Virus record (IMG/VR): IMGVR_UViG_3300025154_000189
Location: 1-42,670 of that record
Strand: one strand, 5' to 3'
DNA length: 42,670 bases
Source of the DNA: a virus
A program made the position numbers and the translations under genes. The notes beneath the pieces are model-generated. The model saw only the letters and a program-made list of their open reading frames with translations, was not told where the DNA came from and did no database searches. Positions 8,284 to 16,461 of the stretch are shown here, piece by piece (within the stretch, counting starts at the first letter, position 1; every line of letters starts with the position of its first letter).

Positions 8284-8573
8284 TGTCTTACTTTATTGTC
8301 AGACGTACATTTAAATGTAAGTCTGGTATTAAGCATGCCGGTTCTATTATAGAACCGGCAGACATTAGGGATTTTAAGTACCGGTTACGTGATAAGTATA
8401 TTGTTGAGATTAACGAGCAAAACTTTGATAGTATGCATTATCTATTTAGTATACGGTACGGTATTGATATTGTTAATCCAGAACATATTGTGGATATACC
8501 GAAAGTTGTTGAGCCGGTTGTTGAGCCTGGTGTTGAGCCGGTTAAGGTTATAAAAGCAATAGTCATTCCATAG
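8283..8573 (+). CDS. Small protein of the head-connector region, unknown
   Basis: 96 aa, start ATG overlapping the capsid stop (TAATG), so translation is probably coupled. I do not recognise the family. The N-terminus YFIVRRTFKCKSGIKHAGS is basic, the middle has a DIRDFKYRLRDKYIVEI segment, and the C-terminus is a low-complexity VVEPVVEPGVEP repeat. Small proteins here in other phages are capsid accessory proteins or the first connector. Its first 80 bases contain two strong hairpins (separate entry), which may limit downstream expression. Confidence 0.75.
   Translation: MSYFIVRRTFKCKSGIKHAGSIIEPADIRDFKYRLRDKYIVEINEQNFDSMHYLFSIRYGIDIVNPEHIVDIPKVVEPVVEPGVEPVKVIKAIVIP
8300..8360 (+). promoter_or_regulatory. 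Two tandem RNA hairpins at the 5' end of the gene after the capsid
   Basis: 8300-8325 is a 26-base near-perfect palindrome (13-bp arms, one mismatch, centred on TTTAAA). 8336-8360 is a perfect 11-bp stem (TGCCGGTTCTA) with a 3-base TTA loop. Neither has a T-tract. Position after the most highly expressed gene suggests mRNA stabilisation or partial attenuation. Confidence 0.6.
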
Positions 8574-8584
8574 GTGGTGAGGAA

Positions 8585-8959
8585 ATGACTTGGACATACT
8601 CAGGCGATCCTTCTAGTAGCCAATTGGATGAGTTAAGATTTGTCGTTGGTGATACAAGGTCGGACGAACCTATTATGCAAAACGAGGAAATACAGTACTT
8701 AATTAACACTTACGCCAGTAGTAACAATCAGTTAATGTATCAGCTATTTACACGAGCTGCCACTCTGTTCGCTAGGGATATAAAGCGGAGTCTAGGCCCT
8801 CAGTATGAAGACCCTACAGAGCGTTTAAAGTTTTTTAAAGAACAGGCCAAAAAGTATGAACTAAAACTTACTGCTTCAGGTTTATCTGTACCGTTATACG
8901 CGCATGAAAAAGTGTTTAGTATAGGTATGCAAAATAATCCGCCAAACACTGGAGATTGA
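8585..8959 (+). CDS. Head-tail connector/adaptor protein
   Basis: 124 aa. The pattern WTYSGDPSSSQLDELRFVVGDT followed by PIMQNEEIQYLI and a helical region AATLFARDIKRSLG is typical of small helical head-tail adaptors that bind under the portal (HK97 gp6 / SPP1 gp15-like). The start ATG follows GGTGGTGAGG. It is the first of four connector genes in canonical order. It ends with TGA, a rare stop codon in this window. Confidence 0.75.
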   Translation: MTWTYSGDPSSSQLDELRFVVGDTRSDEPIMQNEEIQYLINTYASSNNQLMYQLFTRAATLFARDIKRSLGPQYEDPTERLKFFKEQAKKYELKLTASGLSVPLYAHEKVFSIGMQNNPPNTGD

Positions 8960-8963
8960 TTGT

Positions 8964-9272
8964 ATGTACAATAGCTTGAAAAAATGGATAAATGTAGATT
9001 TACAGATTAAACCTTTTTTAGAAGTAGATGGCGCCGGTGTTGCTGTTTACGGTGAGTCTGTTTATACTAAGTGTTATCCTGAAGAAAAAATAGTAACAAT
9101 AACAGACAAAAACGGCGTTGAAGTTGTTTCCAATACTCAATTGTACCTGTCAGGAACAACTGAAATAAATGAGTTGGACAAAGTTGTGCTTAATGGTAAA
9201 GACACACAAATAAAGAGTATAAGTTTATTTTACCGTAATGGTTTAGTTGATTTGAAAGTTATCTACTTGTAG
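8964..9272 (+). CDS. Putative head closure (stopper) protein
   Basis: 102 aa, mostly predicted beta strand, without motifs I can name with certainty. The position between adaptor and HK97 gp10-like protein, the length and the beta content match the SPP1 gp16 class of stoppers that close the portal after packaging. The start ATG lies 4 bases after the previous stop, with no strong ribosome site (GGAGATTGA), so it may be translationally coupled. Confidence 0.6.
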   Translation: MYNSLKKWINVDLQIKPFLEVDGAGVAVYGESVYTKCYPEEKIVTITDKNGVEVVSNTQLYLSGTTEINELDKVVLNGKDTQIKSISLFYRNGLVDLKVIYL

Positions 9273-9286
9273 GTGAGGTGCGTACA

Positions 9287-9715
9287 GTGCAAGTTAAGTC
9301 TGGAATGAACATAAGTACACAAGGTATAAAAGATATAGCGGCTAATCTAGACATAGCAGAAGACCTTATACATAACGCGTTGCGTAAAGCGTTGTACGCT
9401 GAGGGTCGCTTACTTATAGATGAAGCTGGTCAAGAGGTACCTAAAGATACTCGTGCGCTATACAATAGCCGGTTTGTAGCACCTCCTAATACGGGTAAAG
9501 AAGGTATAAAACTTACGTGTGGCTTCGGTACGGCATCTACAATAAATGCAAAAACTAAAGAGCCCACTTCTAACTATGCGCTAATAGTGCATGAAAGGTT
9601 AGATGTTGTACACCCAAATGGTAAAGCTAAATTTTTGGAGGACCCTGCTAATAGGTTAAAGTCTAAATTAGAGGCTAATCTAGCAGCACGTGTTGCCAAT
9701 AGTATAGGTAGGTAA
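9287..9715 (+). CDS. HK97 gp10-like tail completion protein
   Basis: 142 aa from GTG 9287. Family pattern: an N-terminal helix with alanine-rich ALRKALYAEGRLLIDEAGQEVPKDTRALYNS, a beta region with ALIVHERLDVVHPNGKAKFLEDP, and a C-terminal helix. This matches HK97 gp10-type neck proteins. GTG 9287 lies eight bases after AGGTGAGG; the in-frame GTG at 9278 overlaps that ribosome site and is unlikely. Its position between the stopper and the terminator agrees. Confidence 0.8.
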   Translation: MQVKSGMNISTQGIKDIAANLDIAEDLIHNALRKALYAEGRLLIDEAGQEVPKDTRALYNSRFVAPPNTGKEGIKLTCGFGTASTINAKTKEPTSNYALIVHERLDVVHPNGKAKFLEDPANRLKSKLEANLAARVANSIGR

Positions 9716-9719
9716 CTAC

Positions 9720-10106
9720 ATGGCAGATTTATTGCTTGATTTAACTGCGTTGTTAGTAACTGAAGGAGTAGTCACAGGTGATGGCATAGATTGTTTCAGA
9801 GATTTTACTCCTAACGAGCCAAACGACATTGTAGTTTTAAATGAGTACGCAGGCGTACCAAGTGAAACTTGCTCTGCCGCAGTTAGATCAATTCAAGTTA
9901 TTTCTCGTGGTGTAAATGCAAGTACAGCCAAACAACGCATTTGGGATATATATAAGCTACTTAATACTCCTGAAAATAGACTTATGACGTTAGGCGACAG
10001 ATGGTTAATTGTATTACCTAGACAAACACCATTTCGCATAGATGTAGATAAGAATAATCGTATCATATGGGGTTTCAACGTAGCTATAACTACAGTTAGT
10101 GATTGA
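9720..10106 (+). CDS. Tail terminator (minor capsid) protein
   Basis: 128 aa. It has the alpha/beta pattern of the phage minor-capsid/tail-terminator group: an N-terminal helix (LLLDLTALLVTEG), a strand ending in VVLNEYAG, a central VRSIQVISRG strand, a helix with RIWDIYKLLNTPENR, and C-terminal strands. It would cap the tail tube and bind the connector. It directly precedes the major tail protein, which is the conserved position. It ends with TGA. The exact Pfam family is not certain. Confidence 0.72.
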   Translation: MADLLLDLTALLVTEGVVTGDGIDCFRDFTPNEPNDIVVLNEYAGVPSETCSAAVRSIQVISRGVNASTAKQRIWDIYKLLNTPENRLMTLGDRWLIVLPRQTPFRIDVDKNNRIIWGFNVAITTVSD

Positions 10107-10120
10107 AAGGGGGTCCATAA

Positions 10121-10693
10121 ATGGACGGTGTTGTTATAGGATTAAAAGAGTTGCATTACGCACTTCTTACTACAGATACAGAGGCTACTATTTTGTATGC
10201 TACACCTGTTAAAATTGCAGGAGCTATTCAGGCTAATATAAATCCAAATGCTGCTAATGAAACGTTATTTGCTGATGACGGTCCTATGGAAACTGCCTCA
10301 TCTTTAGGGCAGATTGAGTTGGAACTAATTGCAGCAGACATACCGTTAGATATACAAGCAGCGTTGCTTGGTCATACAATATCTGCTAAAGGTGTACTAC
10401 GGCGTTCTGCTGGTGACATACCGCCGTGGGTTGCTATCGGTTTTCAAACGCTTAAAAGTAACGGCAAGTACCGTTTTGTATGGTTGCTTAAAGGTAAGTT
10501 TACACAACCAGAACGTAAGCATGAAACGCGTGGCGATAAGGTTAATTTCCAGACACCAACCATCAAAGGTAATTTCGTGAAACGTGACCATGATGATGAT
10601 TGGATACTTGAAACAGACGAAGATACTACTGGCTACACTGAGTCTATAGGTACTGGGTGGTTTACACAAGTTGACCCAATAGAAACAACATAG
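10121..10693 (+). CDS. Major tail protein (phi13-type)
   Basis: 190 aa, polymerises into the tail tube. The sequence GLKELHYALLTTD, then VKIAGAIQANINPNA, then LFADDGPMETASSLGQIELEL follows the phi13 family of major tail proteins, and a KFTQPERKHETRG loop precedes the C-terminal strands. The start ATG follows AAGGGGGTC. It stands between tail terminator and tail chaperones, exactly as expected. Confidence 0.87.
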   Translation: MDGVVIGLKELHYALLTTDTEATILYATPVKIAGAIQANINPNAANETLFADDGPMETASSLGQIELELIAADIPLDIQAALLGHTISAKGVLRRSAGDIPPWVAIGFQTLKSNGKYRFVWLLKGKFTQPERKHETRGDKVNFQTPTIKGNFVKRDHDDDWILETDEDTTGYTESIGTGWFTQVDPIETT

Positions 10694-10719
10694 GATACTA
10701 ATTATAAGGAGTGGTAAGC

Positions 10720-11052
10720 GTGAGCCACGCTGCGGACGTAAAGGAAAGTTGCTTTCCTGTTTTGTTAGATAAAGAGCGTACTCTAAAGTACGACTTAAAT
10801 TCTTTTATTGAGCTTGAAGAATTGTATGGTTCAATTGAAGGAGCTCTTAAAGAAATGGAAAAGGGCACCGGTCAAATGAAAGCTGTAAGAGCCGTATCAT
10901 GGGCTGGACTGTTGCATGAGGACCCGAGTTTAACAGTAAAAAGTGTTGGCGCTATGCTAAATTTACGTAACTTAGATGCAGTTTCACAAACACTTTTAGC
11001 TGCAATCGAAGCAGCTCTTCCGAAAGGTACTGATACGAAAAACCCTTTGTAG
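10720..11052 (+). CDS. Tail assembly chaperone, short form (gpG-like)
   Basis: 110 aa from GTG 10720, eight bases after AAGGAG; the in-frame GTG 10711 overlaps that site. The protein is helical and acidic with DLNSFIELEELYGSIEGALKEM near residue 20, typical of the first of two overlapping tail chaperone frames. It ends in Asn-Pro-Leu then TAG (11050-11052). The last two sense codons are part of the slippery heptamer CCCTTTG, which allows a -1 shift into the frame encoding the second part. Confidence 0.85.
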   Translation: MSHAADVKESCFPVLLDKERTLKYDLNSFIELEELYGSIEGALKEMEKGTGQMKAVRAVSWAGLLHEDPSLTVKSVGAMLNLRNLDAVSQTLLAAIEAALPKGTDTKNPL

Positions 11053-11261
11053 TTGATAAAGCTACCAAAATAGACGACGATGGATGGGACTGGCGCTGGC
11101 TATACTATGCTGGCACAGTCCTTCTTCGAATGTCTGCTAGTGAATTTTGGCGATGTACTCCCCGTCGCCTCAAGGCTCTTATCAACGTACATATTGAAGT
11201 AAACGGCAAGGGAGATACAACCGACGCACCTAGAACTGGTTACATAGATCAAGTTCTTTAG
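10720..11261 (+). CDS. Tail assembly chaperone, frameshifted long form (gpGT-like)
   Basis: Product of a programmed -1 frameshift: the first 110 codons are read to 11049, then base 11049 is read again and translation continues GTA GTT GAT to TAG at 11259-11261, giving about 180 aa. The extra 70 residues (DDGWDWRWLYYAGTVLL then EFWRCTPRRLKALIN) resemble the tryptophan-rich T domains of many siphophages. The -1 frame has a stop at 11031-11033, so the shift must happen between 11034 and 11052, exactly where the heptamer lies. The long form would bind the tape measure during tail assembly. Confidence 0.82.
11043..11049 (+). promoter_or_regulatory. -1 ribosomal frameshift slippery heptamer CCCTTTG
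   Basis: The zero-frame codons are CCT (11044-11046) and TTG (11047-11049) directly before TAG. The heptamer fits the canonical X XXY YYZ rule, and after slippage the codons become CCC and TTT. A weak bulged stem spans 11046-11069; no strong downstream stimulator is obvious. Confidence 0.85.
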
Positions 11262-11274
11262 GAAGTGATATAAA

Positions 11275-14200
11275 ATGAACATAGGAAACTTGATAGTAAA
11301 CTTATCATTAGCCACGACAAGCTTTAACGCGTCTATAAGACAAGTTAGAACGCAAATCAGTGCGCTGGGTACACAATTTCAAAGGTCTTTAGGTACCCAA
11401 ACGCAAAATGCACTTAACAATACTCAAAACCAACTTAACAGACTTACATGGACTACACGCGGGTATCTTAAAGATGTCAGTAGAATTGCCACAGGTATCT
11501 TAATATCTCAAGCTTTTTACAAAGTATTGCGGACAGTAAATGAAAGTGTAGATAGCTTAGCAGAATTCAACAGTGAATTACAACGGGCTGAAATAGGTTT
11601 TAAAATTTTACTGGGTTCTGCTAATGATGCAAAAGGGTTTATTTCAGCGTTAGAAGACTTCACTGCAACTTCTCCATTAATGTTTGAACAAAGCTCTAGA
11701 ATATCGTCACTTCTTGGTGCAATGGGTTTTCAAGGTAAACAGTTAATACCTATATTACGTACTATAACAGACGCTGCTTCTGTGAGAGGCGGTGGTGTAG
11801 AAGTTATTGAAGGTATAGCACTTGCTTTAGGGCAGATGCGTACTAAAGGTAAAGTTGCTACACAAGAACTTAACCAATTAGCAGAGCGCGGAATACCGGC
11901 ATTCGAGATATTACGTGAAGAACTAGGTCTTACAAAAAAAGACATGCAAAATATGGGTAGGGCAGGCATTCCAGCAGGTAAAGCTATCGCAGCGTTACTC
12001 ACTGGCATGGACAAGCGCTTCCACGGCGCTGCTCAGCAGCTCAACAGAACTACAATGGGTTTGTGGAGTAACATAAAAGATGCCTTGTTATTTGTAGGTA
12101 ACGATGTATTCACGCCAATGTTTGAAAAGCTAAGAAGCTCCCTAGAAGTAGTTTCAGATAAGTTACAGGAAATGAGACGTATAGTAAAAGAATCTGGGTT
12201 GGGTTCATTGTTCAAGCATATAGTTCCTGTTAACTTACAAACATCTATTATGCTAGTTGTAGGTGCTATTAAGAGTCTTTGGAGCAGTGTACGCATGCTA
12301 TGGCAAGCATTTAAACCGGTCTTCAGTGATATGGCTGAGTTAGGCTTACGCTTAGCCAGTATATTTCTGCCAGTATTAGCTGGCGTAGTACGCGCTATAT
12401 CATTACTTGTTAAATGGTCATTACAAGCTGGTTCGCCTATACGTTACTTAGTTATAGCTATAACTGGTTTACTTATAGCTGGTACTGCCGCTAAAGCAAC
12501 TCTATGGTTAGCGTCTGGTCTTAGATTTTTATTTATTGCTGGACCTGTTACCAAACTTGTAGCTCTTTTAGTAAGGGCTTTAGCGGCACTTAACGTAGTA
12601 ATGATACGCAATCCTATTGTAGCCGTAGTTATTATGCTAGCAGTAGCGCTAGTAGCATTGGCAGTAAGTTCTCAGACTGCCGCGGCATGGCTTGATAACT
12701 TAATGCGTAAGTTGTCTGCGCTACTTGGTTATGATATCGGTAAAATACTTAGTCCTGACACATCTGATGATGCGTCTAAGTGGGCAGATGAGTATACTGC
12801 TGGTTTACAAGAAGTTATAGATGGCTTGAATGATACTGATGAAGCGGCTGAAGAAGCTAAAAAATCAATAATGTCTTTTGATGAAGTATATCAATTATCT
12901 GATGAAGAAGATAACGATATACCTCCTTTAGACATTCCTGATATTCCAGATATGCCTACAATACCACCTGTAGATGGTGTAGGCCCTTTAGAACCGGGTA
13001 GTGATGGAACTCTTCCACAATTTGAGTGGCCAGAAATACCTCCTTTTCCGCCGTGGCCACCTATACCTCCTATTCCGCCGATACCACCTATTCCGGTTCC
13101 TGTTATACCACCGATACCTATTCCTATAGTTGCACCGGTGCCAGTGCCTGTTCCGTCTTGGGTGTTTTCTTTTGCTGAAGCTTTTGAAGCAGCTTTTGCT
13201 CCTGTTATTGAAGTAGTACACGCGTTTCAGTATGCATGGCAAAATGCTACTGAACTAGTGACTTCCGCTGTGAATTCTTTAGAGTTAGCTTGGTATTCCG
13301 TTGTACAGACTGCAAAGGCTTTTGTACAACCTGCAGTTGAACTGGCAAATTCATTCTCAGTAGCGTGGGATACAGCTGTTAATTACGTATCTGAAGCTGT
13401 AGTAAGCTTTCAACAAGTGTGGGATTCAACTTGGGCCGGCGTTGTAGCGGCAGTAAGTCCTATTGTAGAAGCTGCAAGATTGTTTAAGGATGCTTGGAAT
13501 ACTAGTACAGATAAAATAAAAGAAGTAATGAAAGACTTTGGGGACTGGGCTTCTGATGTTATGGGACAACTAGGTGATATGATGAAGAAGCCACTAAGCC
13601 AAGCTTTCGCTGTAATAGAAGATTTTTGGGAAAATCACAAGACGGCTGTACTAGTCACTGTAGGCGTATTATTTGCAGGTATAGCAGCTTGGTGGCTCGG
13701 TTTACCTGTTATAGCTCTAGAAGTTTTAGTAGTTATACTGTCTAAGCTTACAGGGTTTTTTCCTAGAATTGCAACTACAATGGTAAGTCTAGTAACAGCT
13801 ATGTTTAGTAGCGTAGGTATTGCAGCGGCCAACGAAGTGGAGGCTACTAAAGCTAAGGTAGTATCAGGTTGGCAAAATATTACTAGTGCTATAGGAGACG
13901 TAATTAGTGGTATATGGACTTCTATTAAAGAGAATGTTCGAAGTTCTGTAAATAATATGATTGATATTATGAATTCCTTTATAAGCTACCTTAACGGATT
14001 AACTATACGCGTACCATCCGTAAACATCCCACTTGTAGGTGAAGTTGGAGGCTTTAGTGTAGGTATGCCACAGATTGCAAAGATTCCACATTTAGCCGCA
14101 GGAGGAATTGTAAGTAAAGACCAAATAGTACGGGTAGCTGAGAATAATCGCCCAGAAGGTGTTGTACCATTGTCAGGTAGCGCAGCAGAACCATTTGTGT

Positions 14201-14379
14201 CTATGATTGTAGATTCTGTTTTAGCAGCTCTGCCACAACAATCTAACGGCAGCACTTCGGAGCTGCCTCCTATGTACGTAGGTACTCTTATTGCTGATGA
14301 TCGAAGCTTAAAAGAGCTATCGCGCCGTATGCAAGTTATAGCTATAGCAGAGACTCAACGGAGAGGAGGTATCGGATAG
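11275..14379 (+). CDS. Tape measure protein
   Basis: 1034 aa, sets tail length and is threaded inside the tube. The N-terminal tape-measure domain spans about residues 90-285 (LAEFNSELQRAEIGFKILLG ... MRTKGKVATQELNQLAERG ... MGLWSNIKDALLFVG). Hydrophobic segments near 389-420, 451-465 and 785-820 are likely membrane-active. Residues about 548-627 are an exceptional Pro-rich tract of IPP and PVP repeats. After it come helical repeats with regularly spaced Trp. The C-terminus has a glycine-rich AAGGIVSKDQIVRVAENN element common in tape measures. It overlaps the next gene by one base. The ribosome site is AGGAAGTGA. Confidence 0.93.
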   Translation: MNIGNLIVNLSLATTSFNASIRQVRTQISALGTQFQRSLGTQTQNALNNTQNQLNRLTWTTRGYLKDVSRIATGILISQAFYKVLRTVNESVDSLAEFNSELQRAEIGFKILLGSANDAKGFISALEDFTATSPLMFEQSSRISSLLGAMGFQGKQLIPILRTITDAASVRGGGVEVIEGIALALGQMRTKGKVATQELNQLAERGIPAFEILREELGLTKKDMQNMGRAGIPAGKAIAALLTGMDKRFHGAAQQLNRTTMGLWSNIKDALLFVGNDVFTPMFEKLRSSLEVVSDKLQEMRRIVKESGLGSLFKHIVPVNLQTSIMLVVGAIKSLWSSVRMLWQAFKPVFSDMAELGLRLASIFLPVLAGVVRAISLLVKWSLQAGSPIRYLVIAITGLLIAGTAAKATLWLASGLRFLFIAGPVTKLVALLVRALAALNVVMIRNPIVAVVIMLAVALVALAVSSQTAAAWLDNLMRKLSALLGYDIGKILSPDTSDDASKWADEYTAGLQEVIDGLNDTDEAAEEAKKSIMSFDEVYQLSDEEDNDIPPLDIPDIPDMPTIPPVDGVGPLEPGSDGTLPQFEWPEIPPFPPWPPIPPIPPIPPIPVPVIPPIPIPIVAPVPVPVPSWVFSFAEAFEAAFAPVIEVVHAFQYAWQNATELVTSAVNSLELAWYSVVQTAKAFVQPAVELANSFSVAWDTAVNYVSEAVVSFQQVWDSTWAGVVAAVSPIVEAARLFKDAWNTSTDKIKEVMKDFGDWASDVMGQLGDMMKKPLSQAFAVIEDFWENHKTAVLVTVGVLFAGIAAWWLGLPVIALEVLVVILSKLTGFFPRIATTMVSLVTAMFSSVGIAAANEVEATKAKVVSGWQNITSAIGDVISGIWTSIKENVRSSVNNMIDIMNSFISYLNGLTIRVPSVNIPLVGEVGGFSVGMPQIAKIPHLAAGGIVSKDQIVRVAENNRPEGVVPLSGSAAEPFVSMIVDSVLAALPQQSNGSTSELPPMYVGTLIADDRSLKELSRRMQVIAIAETQRRGGIG

Positions 14380-14729
14380 TGGGAATCGCTCCTAAAATTA
14401 ACGGTACCTCTATTAAGGAGCCTACCGACTTTGATGTAGAGAAGTATAAGCTATCTAAGTCTGGTCGAGTAGCTTCTGGTAAGATGACTATGGAAATTAT
14501 AGCTAAGAAGAAGAAATTCAACTTTAGTTACGCAGTTTTATCTGGTACCGAACTAGAGACCATTACAGATATCTTGGACAGTAATACCGCTTTCTATAAC
14601 TTCTCGTTTGTCGAAAATGGAGATACCAAAACTTACACTATATACCCTGGTGCTATAAAGTTTAAAAAGTTCCGTACGGATGGAGTATGGTACTGGAAAG
14701 ATGTACAATTCAGTTTAATTGAACAATAG
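14379..14729 (+). CDS. Small tail protein (DUF6711-like)
   Basis: 116 aa, start GTG 14379 overlapping the tape measure stop (TAGTG), eight bases after GAGAGGAGGT. The sequence (PKINGTSIKEPTDFDVEKYK ... YPGAIKFKKFRTDGVWYWKD) is beta-rich and matches what I remember of DUF6711 tail proteins found after tape measure genes. It probably forms a ring at the tail tip, like a minimal distal tail protein. Function beyond tail structure is not visible. Confidence 0.68.
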   Translation: MGIAPKINGTSIKEPTDFDVEKYKLSKSGRVASGKMTMEIIAKKKKFNFSYAVLSGTELETITDILDSNTAFYNFSFVENGDTKTYTIYPGAIKFKKFRTDGVWYWKDVQFSLIEQ

Positions 14730-14741
14730 TGGGGTGATTAG

Positions 14742-16103
14742 TTGATAATAGTCAGTGAAGCTTATAAAGACTCTATAAAAGCGGATACTAGACATATAAT
14801 AGCACGTGTTGATGTATACTTCGATGGTCCAGATCAATTACCCACTATATTCAATGAGATAGTTTCGTTAAGTCTTCTTGAGGAACTTAAAGCGGATAGT
14901 GCAAGTCCGTTAGGTTTAGTAAGTTCAAATGAACTTACTATAGGTTTCGACAATAGCGCTAGAGACTTTACACCAACCAACTCTGAAGGTATTTATTATG
15001 GTATGCTTAAGCCTAACATTTTAATTAAACCGTATCTTGGTTTAGAACTACCTGATAGTAGTATTGAGTATATTCCTATCGGCGTATTTAGGTCCGGTGA
15101 TTGGAACAGTCCAAGTAGTTCTTTGGAATCATCTGTAACAGCGTACGACAAGCTGTACGAGATAGGCGATTTAGATGTCCCTATGATAGCCGTTGCATCC
15201 GATACCACAATAGGACAGTTATTCGAGATGTTGTTTTCCGCTCTTGGAATGGCTACAGATGAGTATACTATAGACGCTACATTGACGCAGGTAGTACTGC
15301 TAGGCTATATTCCTAAAGGTAAAGTCAAAGCAGCGCTGCAGTACCTCAGCACCGCAGGTTGCTGTAGTGTGTATGCTGACAGATATGGTATTATACAGGT
15401 CAAAAGTAATTTCATTAGCGGTAGTTCAGTTACTACTTGGACCGATGACGACCAAATTATCAATGCAGAAAACCCTCAGAAGTATTTAGACGCATACTCA
15501 GTTATAAGGTTAAACTACAAACTTCCTGTTAAAAAATCTTTGACTACTATTCTCAGCATTACTGACTATAGCATACCTACTGGAGGTATTGCAGTAACTG
15601 CCGCGGAATTTTCAATTGGACCTGTTTTTTATGTGGAACAGGTAAATTTACTTGGTGCTATTAACGCGCAAGTAACCAATATCAATTATGGAGCATGGTC
15701 TATAACAGTTGAAATAGCTAACATAGGTGATGCTGAGGTAGTAACTATTGAAGTGATTGGACGTACTGTAGAATTTACAGGATTTAACTACTCTATAGAA
15801 GATACTAGTGCAGTTACCTTATTTGGACGAAGAGAACTACCGATCGATAATAACCTTATCCAATCTTTAAGTGTAGCTACATCTTACGCGCAATCATTAT
15901 TAACGTACGTTGTAGATCCATTAGTAAATTTTGACGTCGAATTAAGAGGTGACCCTGCCGTAGAAGTACACGATATTGTTAAAATAGAGGACACAGTCGA
16001 TAAGATAGGCACTATTGATATAGTCGTCACCAGAACCGAGCTAAATTTTGATAGTGGCCTCAGTGCAAAAGTTAAAGCTAGAAAGCCGATAGCGGGGGTG
16101 TAG
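14742..16103 (+). CDS. Tail tip hub protein (Tal-like N-terminal region)
   Basis: 453 aa, start TTG 14742 after GGGGTGA. The N-terminus (RHIIARVDVYFDG) and the early SSNELTIGFDNSARDFTP pattern are those of tail hub proteins that close the tube. A YDKLYEI...DTTIGQLFEML...GYIPKGKVKAALQYLSTAGCC stretch near 145-210 fits the same group. Its place after the tape measure and before fibre genes supports a hub or baseplate role. I see no catalytic peptidase motif, so wall digestion by this protein is not claimed. Confidence 0.68.
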   Translation: MIIVSEAYKDSIKADTRHIIARVDVYFDGPDQLPTIFNEIVSLSLLEELKADSASPLGLVSSNELTIGFDNSARDFTPTNSEGIYYGMLKPNILIKPYLGLELPDSSIEYIPIGVFRSGDWNSPSSSLESSVTAYDKLYEIGDLDVPMIAVASDTTIGQLFEMLFSALGMATDEYTIDATLTQVVLLGYIPKGKVKAALQYLSTAGCCSVYADRYGIIQVKSNFISGSSVTTWTDDDQIINAENPQKYLDAYSVIRLNYKLPVKKSLTTILSITDYSIPTGGIAVTAAEFSIGPVFYVEQVNLLGAINAQVTNINYGAWSITVEIANIGDAEVVTIEVIGRTVEFTGFNYSIEDTSAVTLFGRRELPIDNNLIQSLSVATSYAQSLLTYVVDPLVNFDVELRGDPAVEVHDIVKIEDTVDKIGTIDIVVTRTELNFDSGLSAKVKARKPIAGV

Positions 16104-16104
16104 T

Positions 16105-16461
16105 ATGGCTGACGAATTATACGGTAAGAATCAACTTACAAACCCAGGTGCGGAAACCGGTAATATGACCGGTTGGACGATTGAAGGAATACTTAATGAT
16201 ATAGGCGTTGCTGCTGGAGGTAATGGTGCTGAGAGTACCTATTGCTTTGCTATAGATAGTACTGGCGTTAATATGTCACAAACGAAAAGCTATTTCACGA
16301 CACCATCGGATTTTAAAATAGAGGCTGATTTCTTACCTGCTACAGATAATGATGATGGGGCGTATCAAACAGAAGGTATAGTGGCATTAATATTTGCGTA
16401 CGGCGATGGAACTAGTGACAAGATAGTGTTCCCTCTACGTGACGATTCGGAGGGTTCTTAA
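16105..16461 (+). CDS. N-terminal half of a carbohydrate-binding-module-like tail protein
   Basis: 118 aa. It begins with the typical CBM signature NQLTNPGAETGNMTGWTIEG, a beta-sandwich opening often found in bacterial and phage sugar-binding proteins. The frame stops in the middle of that domain (FPLRDDSEGS), while the missing strands, ending in the matching YFDNFALT, are encoded by the next gene in the -1 frame. Either two chains assemble into one fold or a base has been lost. The stop overlaps the next start (TAATG). Confidence 0.6.
   Translation: MADELYGKNQLTNPGAETGNMTGWTIEGILNDIGVAAGGNGAESTYCFAIDSTGVNMSQTKSYFTTPSDFKIEADFLPATDNDDGAYQTEGIVALIFAYGDGTSDKIVFPLRDDSEGS

Noticed and set aside
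12988-13242. Minus-strand open frame rich in Arg/Asn/Tyr opposite the tape measure
   Set aside because: It is the reverse of the proline-rich repeat; as for other minus-strand frames, no ribosome site and full overlap with a clear gene.
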